Positions 1 to 7,887 of a stretch of DNA of 13,627 bases are shown piece after piece. Below the pieces are notes generated by a model, which was not told where the DNA came from, made no database searches, and saw nothing but the letters and a program-made list of their open reading frames with translations. Source of the stretch: Planctomycetaceae bacterium (GTDB lineage: Bacteria > Planctomycetota > Phycisphaerae > Phycisphaerales > SM1A02); NCBI GenBank assembly GCA_947474205.1, contig CANJIC010000029.1:1-13627 (forward strand), written 5' to 3'. The position numbers and the translations under genes were made by a program. Every line of letters begins with the position of its first letter. The first letter of the stretch is position 1.

Positions 1-714
1 CAATTGGTGCGCGAGGCCTATTTCAATCGCACTTCTGTCAGTGAGTACGGACATTACGCAACCGCGCATCTCACATTTGACAAGATCAAAGGGCAGGGCC
101 GTCCGTTTCTGTACTTCACGCAAGGCGTTGCGGCCAGCGAAGTTGAACTTGATCCGTACACCGGCGAAATCAAAGTGCTGCGCGTTGACATGTTGATGGA
201 TGTCGGCCGACCAGTGAATCACGCGCTGGACATGGGCCAAGTTCTTGGCGGATTTGTGCAGGGAATGGGTTGGGTTACAACGGAGCATTTGGTCTACAAC
301 GACAACGGGTTGCTTGTGTCGCATTCACCAAGCACGTATAAAATTCCAAGCGTTCAAGACACTCCGCGCATTTTCAACGCGGACTTTATTGTGAACCCAG
401 GCAACAGCGTGAATGTGCGTGGCACCAAGGCCACTGGTGAGCCACCGTTGCTGTTGGCGATTTCCGTGTGGACCGCGGTGCGCGACGCAATCGCGTCGGC
501 GCGATTGGTGAATTCCAAATCAAAGAACTCAGACGATCTCATGACTGGCGCAGCAAGTCACGATCACGCAACTGCGTCCAACAAAAATGTATCGTCGCAG
601 TCCAGCGCGACGACAGATCTTGTTCAACTTGCAATTCCCGCCACAGCGGAGCGCGTATTGCGCGGACTTTCCCCCGAAATGTTCGCTCAGTGGGAATCAT
701 CGCCAACCCCATGA
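1..714 (+). CDS. xdhB: Xanthine dehydrogenase family, molybdopterin-binding subunit (C-terminal part)
   Basis: The reading frame is open from base 1, so the gene begins before the window and only its last 237 codons are seen. It is the C-terminal end of the large, molybdenum-cofactor-binding subunit of a molybdenum hydroxylase of the xanthine dehydrogenase family. These enzymes hydroxylate purines or related heterocycles in the cytoplasm. Two hallmarks are visible. One is the cofactor-binding stretch 'DVGRPVNHALDMGQVLGGF' around residues 67-85. The other is 'GTKATGEPPLLLAISV' around 141-156, whose glutamate (about residue 147) aligns with the catalytic base Glu1261 of bovine xanthine oxidase. 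The protein ends with the usual 'IPATAERVLRGL' motif. Between the catalytic domain and that motif lies an unusual Ser/Thr/Asn-rich stretch of about 35 residues. The stop overlaps the start of xdhC (ATGA at 711-714), which fits co-translation with its maturation factor. Exact substrate cannot be read from this fragment. Confidence 0.94.
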   Translation, partial: QLVREAYFNRTSVSEYGHYATAHLTFDKIKGQGRPFLYFTQGVAASEVELDPYTGEIKVLRVDMLMDVGRPVNHALDMGQVLGGFVQGMGWVTTEHLVYNDNGLLVSHSPSTYKIPSVQDTPRIFNADFIVNPGNSVNVRGTKATGEPPLLLAISVWTAVRDAIASARLVNSKSKNSDDLMTGAASHDHATASNKNVSSQSSATTDLVQLAIPATAERVLRGLSPEMFAQWESSPTP

Positions 715-1538
715 GCCGCGTGATCGCCAACTATCTGGAGCAAGCCAACAAACTTGCCGATCGCGGCGTGGTGTTTGCAACAATCACGTTGGTTCAACCA
801 GAGGGACATGTGCCGCAGGACATTGGCGCCAAAGCGATCGTGACCGAAAGCGGGCTTGCGTGGGGCACCGTTGGTGGTGGTCGACTTGAAGCGCGCGCTA
901 TTGAGCACGCGCTTGCCATGATTGCGCGCGTGAAGTTGGGCGCGGACACCAACACGGTGGTTGACGCCGAAATGATTCGCTATGAATTGCAGCGCGACTT
1001 GAACATGGTGTGCGGAGGCGCGGCAACGTTGTTCTATGAAATTTCCGCGGCCTGCAATTGGAACATCGCCATCTTTGGCGCGGGACATGTGGCGCAAGCC
1101 ACCGTGGGGTTGCTGTGCACTTTCGCGTGCAATGTGATTTGTATTGATCATCGTCAAGAGTGGCTGGACAAGATCGCTCCGCGAAGCAACTTGCGAAAAA
1201 TTCTGGCCACTGAAATGCCCGAGGAAGTTTATAAGTTGCCCGCGGGAACTTTTTATGTGTGCATGTCGCAAGGCCACGCCACAGACTTGCCAATTGTGCG
1301 CCAGATTCTGAAGCGCAATCAAGCCGCATTCATTGGCGTGATTGGCAGCGAGCCCAAAGCTCGAACATTACGCGGCGTGTTGTTGAAGGAAGGTTTCACT
1401 GAGGACGCCGTGAATAAAATTCATTGCCCGGTGGGGTTGCCAATCGGTAGCAACGCGCCCACCGAAATTGCGGTCAGTATTGCCGCGCAACTTTTGCAAA
1501 CACGCGACGCGTTGGCACACACTGTTTCAAACGCATGA
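711..1538 (+). CDS. xdhC: XdhC-family molybdenum cofactor insertion/sulfuration factor
   Basis: A 275-residue XdhC-family protein. XdhC binds molybdenum cofactor, promotes its sulfuration and passes it to the large subunit of xanthine dehydrogenase in the cytoplasm. Visible family marks are 'GGGRLE' (about 55-60); 'MVCGG' with Cys101, the conserved cysteine thought to contact the cofactor; the Rossmann motif 'FGAGHVAQ' (122-129); 'GVIGSEPKARTLR' (209-221); and the C-terminal block starting 'HCPVGLPIGS' (238-247) and continuing through 'TEIAVSIAAQLL'. The start was chosen at the ATG of the ATGA overlap with xdhB. A longer in-frame extension upstream lies wholly inside xdhB in another frame and has no family similarity. 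The length matches the XdhC family. The overlap and order agree with a dedicated xdhB-xdhC operon; the small iron-sulfur and FAD subunits are not in view. Confidence 0.95.
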   Translation: MSRVIANYLEQANKLADRGVVFATITLVQPEGHVPQDIGAKAIVTESGLAWGTVGGGRLEARAIEHALAMIARVKLGADTNTVVDAEMIRYELQRDLNMVCGGAATLFYEISAACNWNIAIFGAGHVAQATVGLLCTFACNVICIDHRQEWLDKIAPRSNLRKILATEMPEEVYKLPAGTFYVCMSQGHATDLPIVRQILKRNQAAFIGVIGSEPKARTLRGVLLKEGFTEDAVNKIHCPVGLPIGSNAPTEIAVSIAAQLLQTRDALAHTVSNA

Positions 1539-1643
1539 CTCACGTCATGGGTCAATACATCCCAGCCAAATGTGCCGCGAGTGATTCAGCGCTGACATAT
1601 ATTTTTTATCCCGCACAGAAGCGATCGGTTACATTTATTCAAT

Positions 1644-2558
1644 ATGAAAAATGAATCCGCTTCCGTCGCATCTCCCAAGAAATCCTGGTTTACTAAAAAA
1701 TTAATCATTGTGTGCGCCGGGTCAGTGGTGTTGATTGGTGTGCTGGCTATTTTGTTTCTAGACGCCGCGGCGGCGCGTGTTGTTGCCATCGCCGGTACCC
1801 GCGTGTTAGGCGTGCAGACAACTCTTTCATCCGCGCACATCGCTATTTTTGGTGGCACAAGTTCCTTGAATGAACTTGCCGTGGCGCAACCGGAGGGTTT
1901 TGGAACGGATTCCATGTTCAAGGTGCGCTACGCCGGCGTGACCGCAAATTTGCCAGAGTTGCTTTCAAGCGATGTTGTGATTGAAGAAATTAATATCGAT
2001 GGCGTGTTGGTGACTTTGGTTGAGAAGGGGAGCAAAGTGAATTTACAAGTGGTTGCCGACTCGCTCAATCAAACTTCCGATGCGTCGCCAGCACCAACTG
2101 CTACTCCTGCGCCCACAAAAGATTCATCTGGAACAGTCACCATTAAGCAACTTAAAGTCACAGGTATCAAGGTGCTTGTTGAAGGTGATTCACATGTCAC
2201 GGCTGGAAAAATTTTAGAGGTGAATATTCCTGACATTATTGTGGCCGATCTTGGAAGCAAGACTCCTGTAAGCCAGGTGGCAGCGCACGTGACCGCGCAA
2301 CTTATGAATAGAATTTTGCTTGCCATTGTGAAGGCTCAGATTGCTGGCTTGCCCAGCGCCATGGCGAGCGGCCTGCAGAGCGCGGCTGGTAAAGTTGGAA
2401 GTATTTTTAATGGCACTGCAGAATTTCCCATGGTGAAGGGAGCGGGAACCGCGATTAAAGACGGGGTTCAAGATCTTGGCAAAGGCATTAAAAATATATT
2501 TGGTGGCTCAAGCGACAGTGCTGGGAGTGCTGACGCGGCAACTCAGCCGCCCAAGTAA
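1644..2558 (+). CDS. AsmA-like single-pass membrane protein
   Basis: A 304-residue protein with a basic N-terminus, one transmembrane segment (about 19-38) and a large exported part. Residues 45-140 ('VLGVQTTLSSAHIAIFGG', 'SLNELAVAQPEGF', 'VVIEEINIDGVLVTL') follow the pattern of short AsmA-like proteins of Planctomycetota and Proteobacteria. That pattern is beta-strand repeats in which a layer of 'NP/QPEGF' is followed by 'I.IDGP.v'. The middle (142-164) is a Ser/Thr/Pro/Ala linker, and a second beta-rich repeat follows (165-200). The C-terminus (240-290) is Gly/Ala-rich and amphipathic. AsmA relatives act at the inner membrane-periplasm interface in lipid transport or envelope assembly; a role for this short form is not established. 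No strong Shine-Dalgarno was seen before the ATG. A 105-bp gap separates it from xdhC, so it may have its own promoter. Its stop lies 3 bp from the convergent operon's last stop codon. Confidence 0.6.
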   Translation: MKNESASVASPKKSWFTKKLIIVCAGSVVLIGVLAILFLDAAAARVVAIAGTRVLGVQTTLSSAHIAIFGGTSSLNELAVAQPEGFGTDSMFKVRYAGVTANLPELLSSDVVIEEINIDGVLVTLVEKGSKVNLQVVADSLNQTSDASPAPTATPAPTKDSSGTVTIKQLKVTGIKVLVEGDSHVTAGKILEVNIPDIIVADLGSKTPVSQVAAHVTAQLMNRILLAIVKAQIAGLPSAMASGLQSAAGKVGSIFNGTAEFPMVKGAGTAIKDGVQDLGKGIKNIFGGSSDSAGSADAATQPPK

Positions 2559-2561
2559 CCG

Positions 2562-3137
2562 TTATTTTAACTTGCTCGCCAACGGATCGTTTGGCATTTT
2601 GTATATGTGGTCCGCGTTCACAATAAACGCGCCGCCGTCGGTGGGTTGCAACGTGCCTTCGACCGCGATCCACATGAGTGGTTTCAATGATCTATCTGCG
2701 GCCAGTGAAATAGCCAGCGGCTTTCCTGATTTGTCCGTGATGTTGACAGACGCCATGGACTTGGCCAATTCAGTGGAGTCTTCGCAGCAATAATCCGCTG
2801 GAGTTGGGCAATGAGCGTCGCCCATTTCAAGACAGGTCTTTACGGATGCGTCCACCATGGTGAACACGGCGCGGTTGCTGACGAATGGATTTTCGGATCC
2901 GCCAATGCGGCCGATCATGGTGACATGGTCGCCAGCCTTGGCGCTTTGTCGAACTTTCAACACGCCAAGCGCGCCCGCTGGTTCTTGCGTGATGAATAAA
3001 TCTTTCGGTAGCGCGGCGTTCGTGGAGTTCGTGGCGTTCTTGGTCGGCGTAGGCGCGCTTTGATCGCATGCCATGGGCGCAATGATTGCAAGAGCGGTGG
3101 TGATGAACAAAATACTTTGTGTGAGAAGTGATTTCAT
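2562..3137 (-). CDS. Putative lipoprotein with OB-fold-like domain, last gene of efflux operon
   Basis: A 191-residue exported protein. A hydrophobic signal (about 4-22) ends in 'APMAC', so Cys24 may be lipidated, but the lipobox is weak (Pro at -3). A Thr/Asn/Ala-rich linker (26-42) leads to a domain of about 110 residues ('GDHVTMIGRIGGSENPF', 'RAVFTMVDASVKTC', 'TPADYCCED', 'IAVEGTLQ', 'FIVNADHIY'). Its strand pattern resembles an OB-fold, and similar proteins are, as I recall, frequent in planctomycetes. Four cysteines (in 'VKTCLEMGDAHC' and 'YCC') could bind a metal or form disulfides. The gene starts 21 bp after permease B, with an AGGAG Shine-Dalgarno 8 nt before the ATG, so it looks like the last gene of the exporter operon and its product may be an accessory factor of the exporter. 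Biochemical function is unknown. Confidence 0.72.
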   Translation of the reverse strand: MKSLLTQSILFITTALAIIAPMACDQSAPTPTKNATNSTNAALPKDLFITQEPAGALGVLKVRQSAKAGDHVTMIGRIGGSENPFVSNRAVFTMVDASVKTCLEMGDAHCPTPADYCCEDSTELAKSMASVNITDKSGKPLAISLAADRSLKPLMWIAVEGTLQPTDGGAFIVNADHIYKMPNDPLASKLK

Positions 3138-3145
3138 AATTGCGT

Positions 3146-3150
3146 CTCCT
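3146..3150 (-). promoter_or_regulatory. Shine-Dalgarno of the OB-like lipoprotein gene
   Basis: AGGAG on the minus strand, 8 nt before the ATG at 3137. It lies in the 21-bp gap after permease B and supports independent re-initiation on the same transcript. Confidence 0.65.
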
Positions 3151-3158
3151 AAAAAAGT

Positions 3159-4421
3159 TTACACAAGATCAGATTTCAACGCCGACGGAATGTCGGCGCG
3201 AAGACAACGAAGAGTTGGGGGCACACTTCCAATCAATCCAAGCAGCAAGCCGGCGGCAAGACCGCTGGCCACGCACGCGGCATCTACTTGCAGAGAAAAA
3301 ATTCCCATTGAGAATCGAACGCCAAGGCCATCAAGAAGCAACGCGGCAACAATGAGCGCGGGAATGGCGCCGGTGGCCACGGTGATCATGGATTCTTGGA
3401 TCAAGTTCGCAACCACGGCGGCGCGTGAATATCCAAGCACTTGCAACATGGCAATTTCGCGAGAGCGCGAGGCGAACGCGGCATCAAGCGCATTGAGCCC
3501 ACCAAGCATGGCGCCCAGCGCCACGATGAGCGCGCTGACGGCGATGAGAATTTGCACGGGTCGAAAAAACTTTGCAAGGCCTGCGTAATAGGCGGGTTCA
3601 TCAATGGCGGCCAGTTCAAGATCCGGTCGCTGCGCCGCGAACATTTCAACATCGCCAATATCGGCGCTGTCTAAAGAAATCACCGCCACGGAAATTGTTT
3701 GACGCTTGGTCAGTACCAAAAGGTCGCTGATAGGCAGCCATGCTTCGCCGTCAATGGCAACACCTGGCGCGTCAATGATTCCAGTCACGGTGAACGGAAT
3801 GTCATCGATCAGAATTTCTGGAGCGGGGGAGTTGGCGCTATTTGAATTTGAACTGTTCTCAGAAAAGTTGGTTGCATGTGATGCACTCGCTGTCACATGA
3901 TCATTGCGCACATGTGTGTCGGCAATGCCAAGGCGATCCGCAAGCGATCTTCCAACAAGCGCCTCCGCGTGACCAATTTCTGGAAGGCGCCCAATGGAAA
4001 GCCGCGCTTGCGGATGAACCATAAACGCGCTGGGTTCAACGCCGCGCACCATGACCAAGTCGCGCGCGTTGCCAGTGGGAGCGGGTTGATCCGCGCGGCG
4101 CAAGGGAAGTGGAACATGAAGCTCGGGTGAAATAAACGCAGCGCCGCCCAACGATTTCATTCCGCGAACACTGGCTGCAAGAACGCCAGGCGTGCTTGCT
4201 GAAATTTCACTGCGCTCCACGCTCTCTTCGCTGCCAGCGCCAAGCAACATGACGTTGCCTACGGTTCCACTGGCGCGAATGCCGCGATCAAGCGCCCGCA
4301 CACTGGCCACCGCGCTGACCACCAAGAACACAACAATCGCGCCACCTCCCGCGGTAAGCGCCAAGCGCAGTGGACTGCGTCCAATGTTGCGCGCGGCGTA
4401 ATGCAGTGGAAGAAATTTCAT
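3159..4421 (-). CDS. FtsX/MacB-type ABC transporter permease B
   Basis: A 420-residue inner-membrane permease of the FtsX/MacB/LolCE superfamily. Transmembrane segment 1 is at about 22-42. It is followed by a periplasmic domain of about 240 residues and a C-terminal FtsX domain with three further segments (about 286-312, 333-364, 380-403). The cytoplasmic coupling loop 'SRSREIAMLQVLGYSR' (318-333), which contacts the ATPase in this family, is present. The periplasmic domain holds a Ser/Asn-rich insertion (about 176-199), probably disordered. The sequence differs clearly from permease A, so the exporter core is probably a heterodimer, as in LolC/LolE, rather than a MacB-type homodimer. The ATG overlaps the stop of a 25-codon mini-ORF (ATGA, 4418-4421). 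A G-rich SD-like run lies about 8 nt before it. The substrate is not deducible. Confidence 0.9.
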   Translation of the reverse strand: MKFLPLHYAARNIGRSPLRLALTAGGGAIVVFLVVSAVASVRALDRGIRASGTVGNVMLLGAGSEESVERSEISASTPGVLAASVRGMKSLGGAAFISPELHVPLPLRRADQPAPTGNARDLVMVRGVEPSAFMVHPQARLSIGRLPEIGHAEALVGRSLADRLGIADTHVRNDHVTASASHATNFSENSSNSNSANSPAPEILIDDIPFTVTGIIDAPGVAIDGEAWLPISDLLVLTKRQTISVAVISLDSADIGDVEMFAAQRPDLELAAIDEPAYYAGLAKFFRPVQILIAVSALIVALGAMLGGLNALDAAFASRSREIAMLQVLGYSRAAVVANLIQESMITVATGAIPALIVAALLLDGLGVRFSMGIFSLQVDAACVASGLAAGLLLGLIGSVPPTLRCLRADIPSALKSDLV

Positions 4422-4437
4422 GAACGCAACCCCGCGA
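4417..4437. repeat. 21-bp direct repeat, copy 1 (permease B start junction)
   Basis: The 21 bases here match 4491-4511 with a single mismatch (20/21), a 74-bp offset. Read on the minus strand, the unit holds a GGGG run, a short spacer and the ATGA stop/start overlap, followed by AA. This copy contains the ATG of permease B and the stop of the mini-ORF. Confidence 0.85.
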
Positions 4438-4495
4438 TATATTTTTCAGAAGACGCGATGCGATCACCAGCGGCGGCATGGAATTTATAGTTCAT
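4418..4495 (-). CDS. 25-codon mini-ORF bridging the two permease genes
   Basis: A small open frame that starts MNYKFHAAAG and ends EKYIAGLRS. Its ATG overlaps the stop of permease A (ATGA at 4492-4495) and its stop overlaps the ATG of permease B (ATGA at 4418-4421). Both junctions therefore have the same coupling arrangement. Its last residues (IAGLRS) mimic the C-terminus of permease A (VAGFRS), because the DNA at both ends is a near-perfect 21-bp repeat. It may be translated only as a bridge that delivers ribosomes to permease B, rather than being a functional peptide. No known family is recognised. A decayed duplication with no selective role is also possible. The frame and the overlaps are seen directly; translation is inferred. 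Confidence 0.45.
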   Translation of the reverse strand: MNYKFHAAAGDRIASSEKYIAGLRS

Positions 4496-4511
4496 GAACG
4501 AAACCCCGCGA
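4491..4511. repeat. 21-bp direct repeat, copy 2 (permease A stop junction)
   Basis: Second copy of the unit at 4417-4437. It holds the last codons and stop of permease A and the ATG of the mini-ORF. Outside the 21 bases the flanks differ on both sides, so this is a short, discrete duplication. Confidence 0.85.
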
Positions 4512-5652
4512 CAATAGTTTGACGCGCGGCGATGATGGCGGGAACAATTCCCGCAAGCACGCTCAGCGCAATCGCAATGGCAACGCCAATGAAGGCAATG
4601 ACAAGTGACGGCGCAATGGCAATGGACACGCCCTCCATTGTCATGGCGGTGCGAGCCAACGCAACGACGGCGTATGAAGCGCTGGCGCCAATCAAGCCGC
4701 CAACTCCGCCAAGCATGAGCGCCTCCAGCAATACGAGTGTTGCCAAGTGAATGCCGCGGAAGCCAAGTGTTTGCAGCACGCTGATTTCTTTTTCGCGGCT
4801 GCGCATGGACAACACGATGGCGTTGGCCACTAACGCGAACACCGCAACAAGCGCCGCAATACCAAGCGCTTGCGCGAAGCCCACCAACACAATGACATCG
4901 GTGGCGGCTCGCGCAACATGGGCCGTCTCAGCACGCGTGGTTGTTGGTGATTGATCTTTGGCAAAGCGTTCATCAATAGCCTGCGCAACCGCGTCCATTT
5001 GCGCAGGGTCCTTCACGCGCACATCAAATTGCGTCACCACTCCGCCAGTGCCGCCGCGCTTGGCTTGCTCTTGTAAAAAAGCCAGATGCACAAACGCGCT
5101 GCTTTGGTCCTGCGGCAAATCGCTTTCAATTACGCCGGCCACAAACGCGTCCACGCCCGCGGCGGTGAAGCGGTCGCCCGCCTTCAAGCGCCGCCGCTGC
5201 GCAAGTTCGCGGCCAATCAACGCGCTGTCGCCACGGCTTAACCAACTTTGCATGTCATGCGCGCTGGCGCTGCCACTATGCGTGGCGGCAAATTCCTGCG
5301 GCGGCACTCCGCGGAATGTCACCACATCAAGTGATGCGCGGCAATTGGAGACAACAATCTTCACAGGCGTCACGCTGGCCACGCCGGGAATTTTTCCAAT
5401 CGCATTTTCATACGACTGAGGTAACTGGCTGGTGAACGGGCAAAATCTATTTTGTCGGTAGACAATCAATGCGGTTTCACCCGCGGACTTTTGAGTGGCG
5501 CGCTCCACAGCGCTGCGCATGGTGTCTACGGTGCAGAATAAAAACACCGCCACCGCAACACCCGCCAACACGAGCGCGCTGCGGGTGGGACGGCGTCGCA
5601 TGCCGCGCCACGCGAGTGAAGCCATGCCCATAACGGATTGAGTGTGGTTCAT
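4492..5652 (-). CDS. FtsX/MacB-type ABC transporter permease A
   Basis: A 386-residue inner-membrane permease of the FtsX/MacB/LolCE superfamily. It has one N-terminal transmembrane segment (about 24-41), a periplasmic domain (about 45-245) and the C-terminal FtsX domain with three segments (about 255-280, 301-334, 346-374). The conserved coupling loop 'SREKEISVLQTLGFRG' (285-300) sits between segments 2 and 3. The periplasmic domain carries two cysteines (Cys71 in 'RFCPFTSQLPQSY' and Cys104 in 'VVSNCRASLDV') that could form a disulfide. The ATG overlaps the stop of the ATPase gene (ATGA, 5649-5652), and its own stop overlaps the start of the mini-ORF. With permease B and the separate ATPase it should form the membrane core of a tripartite exporter. 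Family assignment is firm; the transported compound is unknown. Confidence 0.92.
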   Translation of the reverse strand: MNHTQSVMGMASLAWRGMRRRPTRSALVLAGVAVAVFLFCTVDTMRSAVERATQKSAGETALIVYRQNRFCPFTSQLPQSYENAIGKIPGVASVTPVKIVVSNCRASLDVVTFRGVPPQEFAATHSGSASAHDMQSWLSRGDSALIGRELAQRRRLKAGDRFTAAGVDAFVAGVIESDLPQDQSSAFVHLAFLQEQAKRGGTGGVVTQFDVRVKDPAQMDAVAQAIDERFAKDQSPTTTRAETAHVARAATDVIVLVGFAQALGIAALVAVFALVANAIVLSMRSREKEISVLQTLGFRGIHLATLVLLEALMLGGVGGLIGASASYAVVALARTAMTMEGVSIAIAPSLVIAFIGVAIAIALSVLAGIVPAIIAARQTIVAGFRS

Positions 5653-6377
5653 ACGCGCACCGCCACATCTTCCACAAGTTGTCCTTTGTCAAGGTGGACC
5701 AATCTTTGCGCATGCGTCGCGGTGGACGAGTCGTGCGTCACCATGACAATAGTTTGTCCGCGCTCGCGGTGCAGTTTCGACAGTAATTGCATAATGCTTG
5801 CAGCCGCCACGCGGTCAAGATCACCCGTGGGTTCGTCTGCCAGCAATAACGCGGGGCGCGTGACAATGGCGCGCGCAATGGCCACGCGTTGTTCTTGTCC
5901 ACCAGAAAGTTGACGCGGATAATGCGCGTGCCGATCCGCAATGCCAACGGATTCAAGCGCCTCGCTCACGCGCGCGTGCCGCTCCGCTCGTGAAAGTTCA
6001 TGCAAATACAGCGGTAATTCAACATTTTCATACGCGGTGAGCACGGGTACCAAGTGATACAACTGAAATACATATCCCACGCTTGTGGCGCGCCACTGCG
6101 CAAGTTGCGCGCGAGAAAGTTGCGTCAGGTCTTGGCCGTCCACATGTAACGCACCAGCTGTTGGTCGATCAATGCCCGCGAATAAATTCAACAGCGTGGT
6201 CTTACCCGAGCCGGATGGACCCATCAGCGCCACGAAAGCTCCGCGTTGCAGTGTGAGGTTGATCGACTCCAGCACGCGCACGGTTTCGCCGCCGCGTGAA
6301 TAATGTTTCTCAAGATTGTTGCAGACAATAATGTCGCGTTGGCCATGCGGGTCTGTTGAAGCGTTAGTGGTTTGCAT
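5649..6377 (-). CDS. ABC exporter ATPase, MacB/LolD class
   Basis: A 242-residue ATPase of the class that drives MacB, LolCDE and FtsEX systems. It hydrolyses ATP in the cytoplasm and works with the two permeases encoded next. All motifs are intact: Walker A 'GPSGSGKTT' (53-61), Q-loop Gln105 in 'GYVFQ', signature 'LSGGQ' (157-161), Walker B plus D-loop '[12 protein letters not shown]' (177-188) and the switch His215 in 'VTHD'. The start at 6377 was chosen over an upstream in-frame ATG at 6539 for two reasons. It has an AAGGGAG Shine-Dalgarno 6 nt away, and family homology begins soon after it; the extra 54 residues of the longer form overlap the adaptor gene and look like shadow translation. 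It overlaps the adaptor stop by 14 bp and permease A by ATGA, so it is translationally coupled on both sides. Confidence 0.95.
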   Translation of the reverse strand: MQTTNASTDPHGQRDIIVCNNLEKHYSRGGETVRVLESINLTLQRGAFVALMGPSGSGKTTLLNLFAGIDRPTAGALHVDGQDLTQLSRAQLAQWRATSVGYVFQLYHLVPVLTAYENVELPLYLHELSRAERHARVSEALESVGIADRHAHYPRQLSGGQEQRVAIARAIVTRPALLLADEPTGDLDRVAAASIMQLLSKLHRERGQTIVMVTHDSSTATHAQRLVHLDKGQLVEDVAVRV

Positions 6378-7887
6378 GAGGATCTCCCTTTGCGGTGTTT
6401 TTGTGTGAATCAGAATTGTCGCTGGACATGGAGCCGGTATTGCGTGTGCTTGTGTCCATTGCTTCTGTTGCCGCAGCCGCATCTTCCACGCGAACCATTT
6501 GTCCATCACGTGTGGTGGGTGAATCTGGCAGCACCACAAAATCTCCAGGCCGAAGTCCGCTTAAAACAGCGGTCCATTGACTTGTTGGCAATGCGCACAC
6601 AACGTCGCGTGACTCAATGCGTCCCACGCCGTCGCGCACATCCACAACCACGCGCACAGTTCCAACGCGCGTGCCATTGTCTTGCGCCACGGTTTGCGCC
6701 AACACACTTTCTGGCGCTGCAACTTCCGTGCGAGTTGTGGCGCCCGAATTCATTCCATCGTTCATAGTGTGCGTCGCACCGCTATTTGCAATACCAGCGC
6801 TATTGGTTGCCAAGGAATGTGCGGCATCGCTTGCGCTGTCTGTTGCATGTGCACTTTTCACCGCGCTTGCCGCAGAGGTTGGCGCCGGCGCGCTGTCTAA
6901 GAAAATGCGAACGCGCGCCAACATGTCAGGCACCAAACCTGGCGGCGGATTTTCCAGCAACACCTTTGCTTGCAGCGTGTTCTTTGCAATGTCCGCTTGC
7001 TGCACCAGTCGCAACACTCGACCGCGAACAGTTTGACCAGGCAAGGAATCAAATTGCACTTGCGCTTGTTGACCCACGCGCAGTCGTCCAGCATCTGCAA
7101 GCGGTACGTCTGTGCGAACTTGCAAGTTGTTGGGATCAAACAATTGCACAACCGCCGCGGTTGATGCGTCCATGCCAACTAAAGAACCGGGTGCGGCAAG
7201 ACGCGCCATGACAACGCCCGCAACGGGTGCGCGAATGTCCGCGCGTCCCAAAGTGAGTTCGGCTTCTTCGCGCGCCGCATTCGCTTGATCGACCACGGCC
7301 TTGGCGCCAAGCACTTTAATGCCAAGTCGAGCAACTTCGCCTTGGCTCACTCCGCCACCGGCCACTAATTTTTGCTTGCGATCAAGTTCATCTTGCAACA
7401 TGGCAAGCTCCGCTGATTTTATTTTCACCTCCGCCTCACGTCCTCGCAGCGCAATTTGTGATTGGTCGTTGATAAGCCGCGCCACCACTTGATTCTTCTC
7501 AACATGGTCGCCCTCCAACACCAACACTTCGCGCACAACTCCGCTTGTCAGCGCCGACGCCGCAATTGGAAATGGAGATGGCTCCACCCAGCCTGGCGCT
7601 TGCACAACCGCGCCGCGCGGCGTTGAAGTTGGCGCCGCGTTCATTTGGCTTTCACGATTTTGCGCGTTGTCCGCAACAGTCGCAGTGTTGGTGGCAGAAA
7701 TCATTTCGGCATTGGTGGCCGTGCTTGCCGCACGAATGACTACTGGCACCGCGCGCACCATTGTGAGCGGCGCCCACGCGCGCCAACTTGACCACGCAAG
7801 AATGGAAAGCGCGCTCAACACAATCACCGCGGGCAGCACCACGCGTGTTCCAATGCGAACGCTTGGCAGGGGAATAGTTGATGTCAT
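6364..7887 (-). CDS. MacA/HlyD-type periplasmic adaptor of ABC exporter
   Basis: A 507-residue membrane-fusion protein linking the inner-membrane pump to the outer-membrane factor. A single N-terminal transmembrane anchor (about 15-35) is followed by a split lipoyl-like domain: first half '[20 protein letters not shown]' to '[14 protein letters not shown]' (99-138), second half '[20 protein letters not shown]' (216-235). Between them is an alpha-helical hairpin (about 145-212) rich in Glu, Lys and Ala. A beta-barrel part follows (about 250-330) and a membrane-proximal part (about 405-467). It is longer than typical MacA (about 370 residues). The excess lies in three low-complexity Ser/Thr/Asn/Ala stretches: 53-92, 332-392 and a C-terminal tail 470-507 ending in three scattered histidines. 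The ATG overlaps the stop of the outer-membrane factor gene (ATGA) and has a GGAGG Shine-Dalgarno 7 nt upstream. Confidence 0.92.
   Translation of the reverse strand: MTSTIPLPSVRIGTRVVLPAVIVLSALSILAWSSWRAWAPLTMVRAVPVVIRAASTATNAEMISATNTATVADNAQNRESQMNAAPTSTPRGAVVQAPGWVEPSPFPIAASALTSGVVREVLVLEGDHVEKNQVVARLINDQSQIALRGREAEVKIKSAELAMLQDELDRKQKLVAGGGVSQGEVARLGIKVLGAKAVVDQANAAREEAELTLGRADIRAPVAGVVMARLAAPGSLVGMDASTAAVVQLFDPNNLQVRTDVPLADAGRLRVGQQAQVQFDSLPGQTVRGRVLRLVQQADIAKNTLQAKVLLENPPPGLVPDMLARVRIFLDSAPAPTSAASAVKSAHATDSASDAAHSLATNSAGIANSGATHTMNDGMNSGATTRTEVAAPESVLAQTVAQDNGTRVGTVRVVVDVRDGVGRIESRDVVCALPTSQWTAVLSGLRPGDFVVLPDSPTTRDGQMVRVEDAAAATEAMDTSTRNTGSMSSDNSDSHKNTAKGDPHANH
6384..6390 (-). promoter_or_regulatory. 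Shine-Dalgarno of the ATPase gene
   Basis: AAGGGAG on the minus strand, 6 nt before the ATG at 6377 and inside the last codons of the adaptor gene. It decides the ATPase start in favour of the short form. Confidence 0.75.

Noticed and set aside
468..710. 81-residue N-terminal extension of XdhC
   Set aside because: It is an alternate-frame reading of the XdhB 3' end; XdhC homology begins at the ATG at 711.
1534..1549. Small perfect inverted repeat (CATGAC, 4-nt loop, GTCATG) across the xdhC stop, considered as a terminator
   Set aside because: Six-bp arms are expected by chance a few times in a window this size, the stem is not GC-rich and no T-run follows.
4288..4479. A 63-codon minus-strand frame overlapping the permease B start, considered as an alternative gene in the permease gap
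   Set aside because: Most of it is an out-of-frame shadow of permease B and it has no coupling to the neighbours, unlike the 25-codon frame.
6378..6539. 54-residue N-terminal extension of the ATPase from an upstream ATG
   Set aside because: It lies inside the adaptor gene, has no family similarity, and a good Shine-Dalgarno supports the ATG at 6377.
6617..7036. Long plus-strand open frames opposite the adaptor, outer-membrane factor and permease genes
   Set aside because: They are antisense shadows produced by the GC-rich codon pattern; none shows a recognisable domain or start signal.
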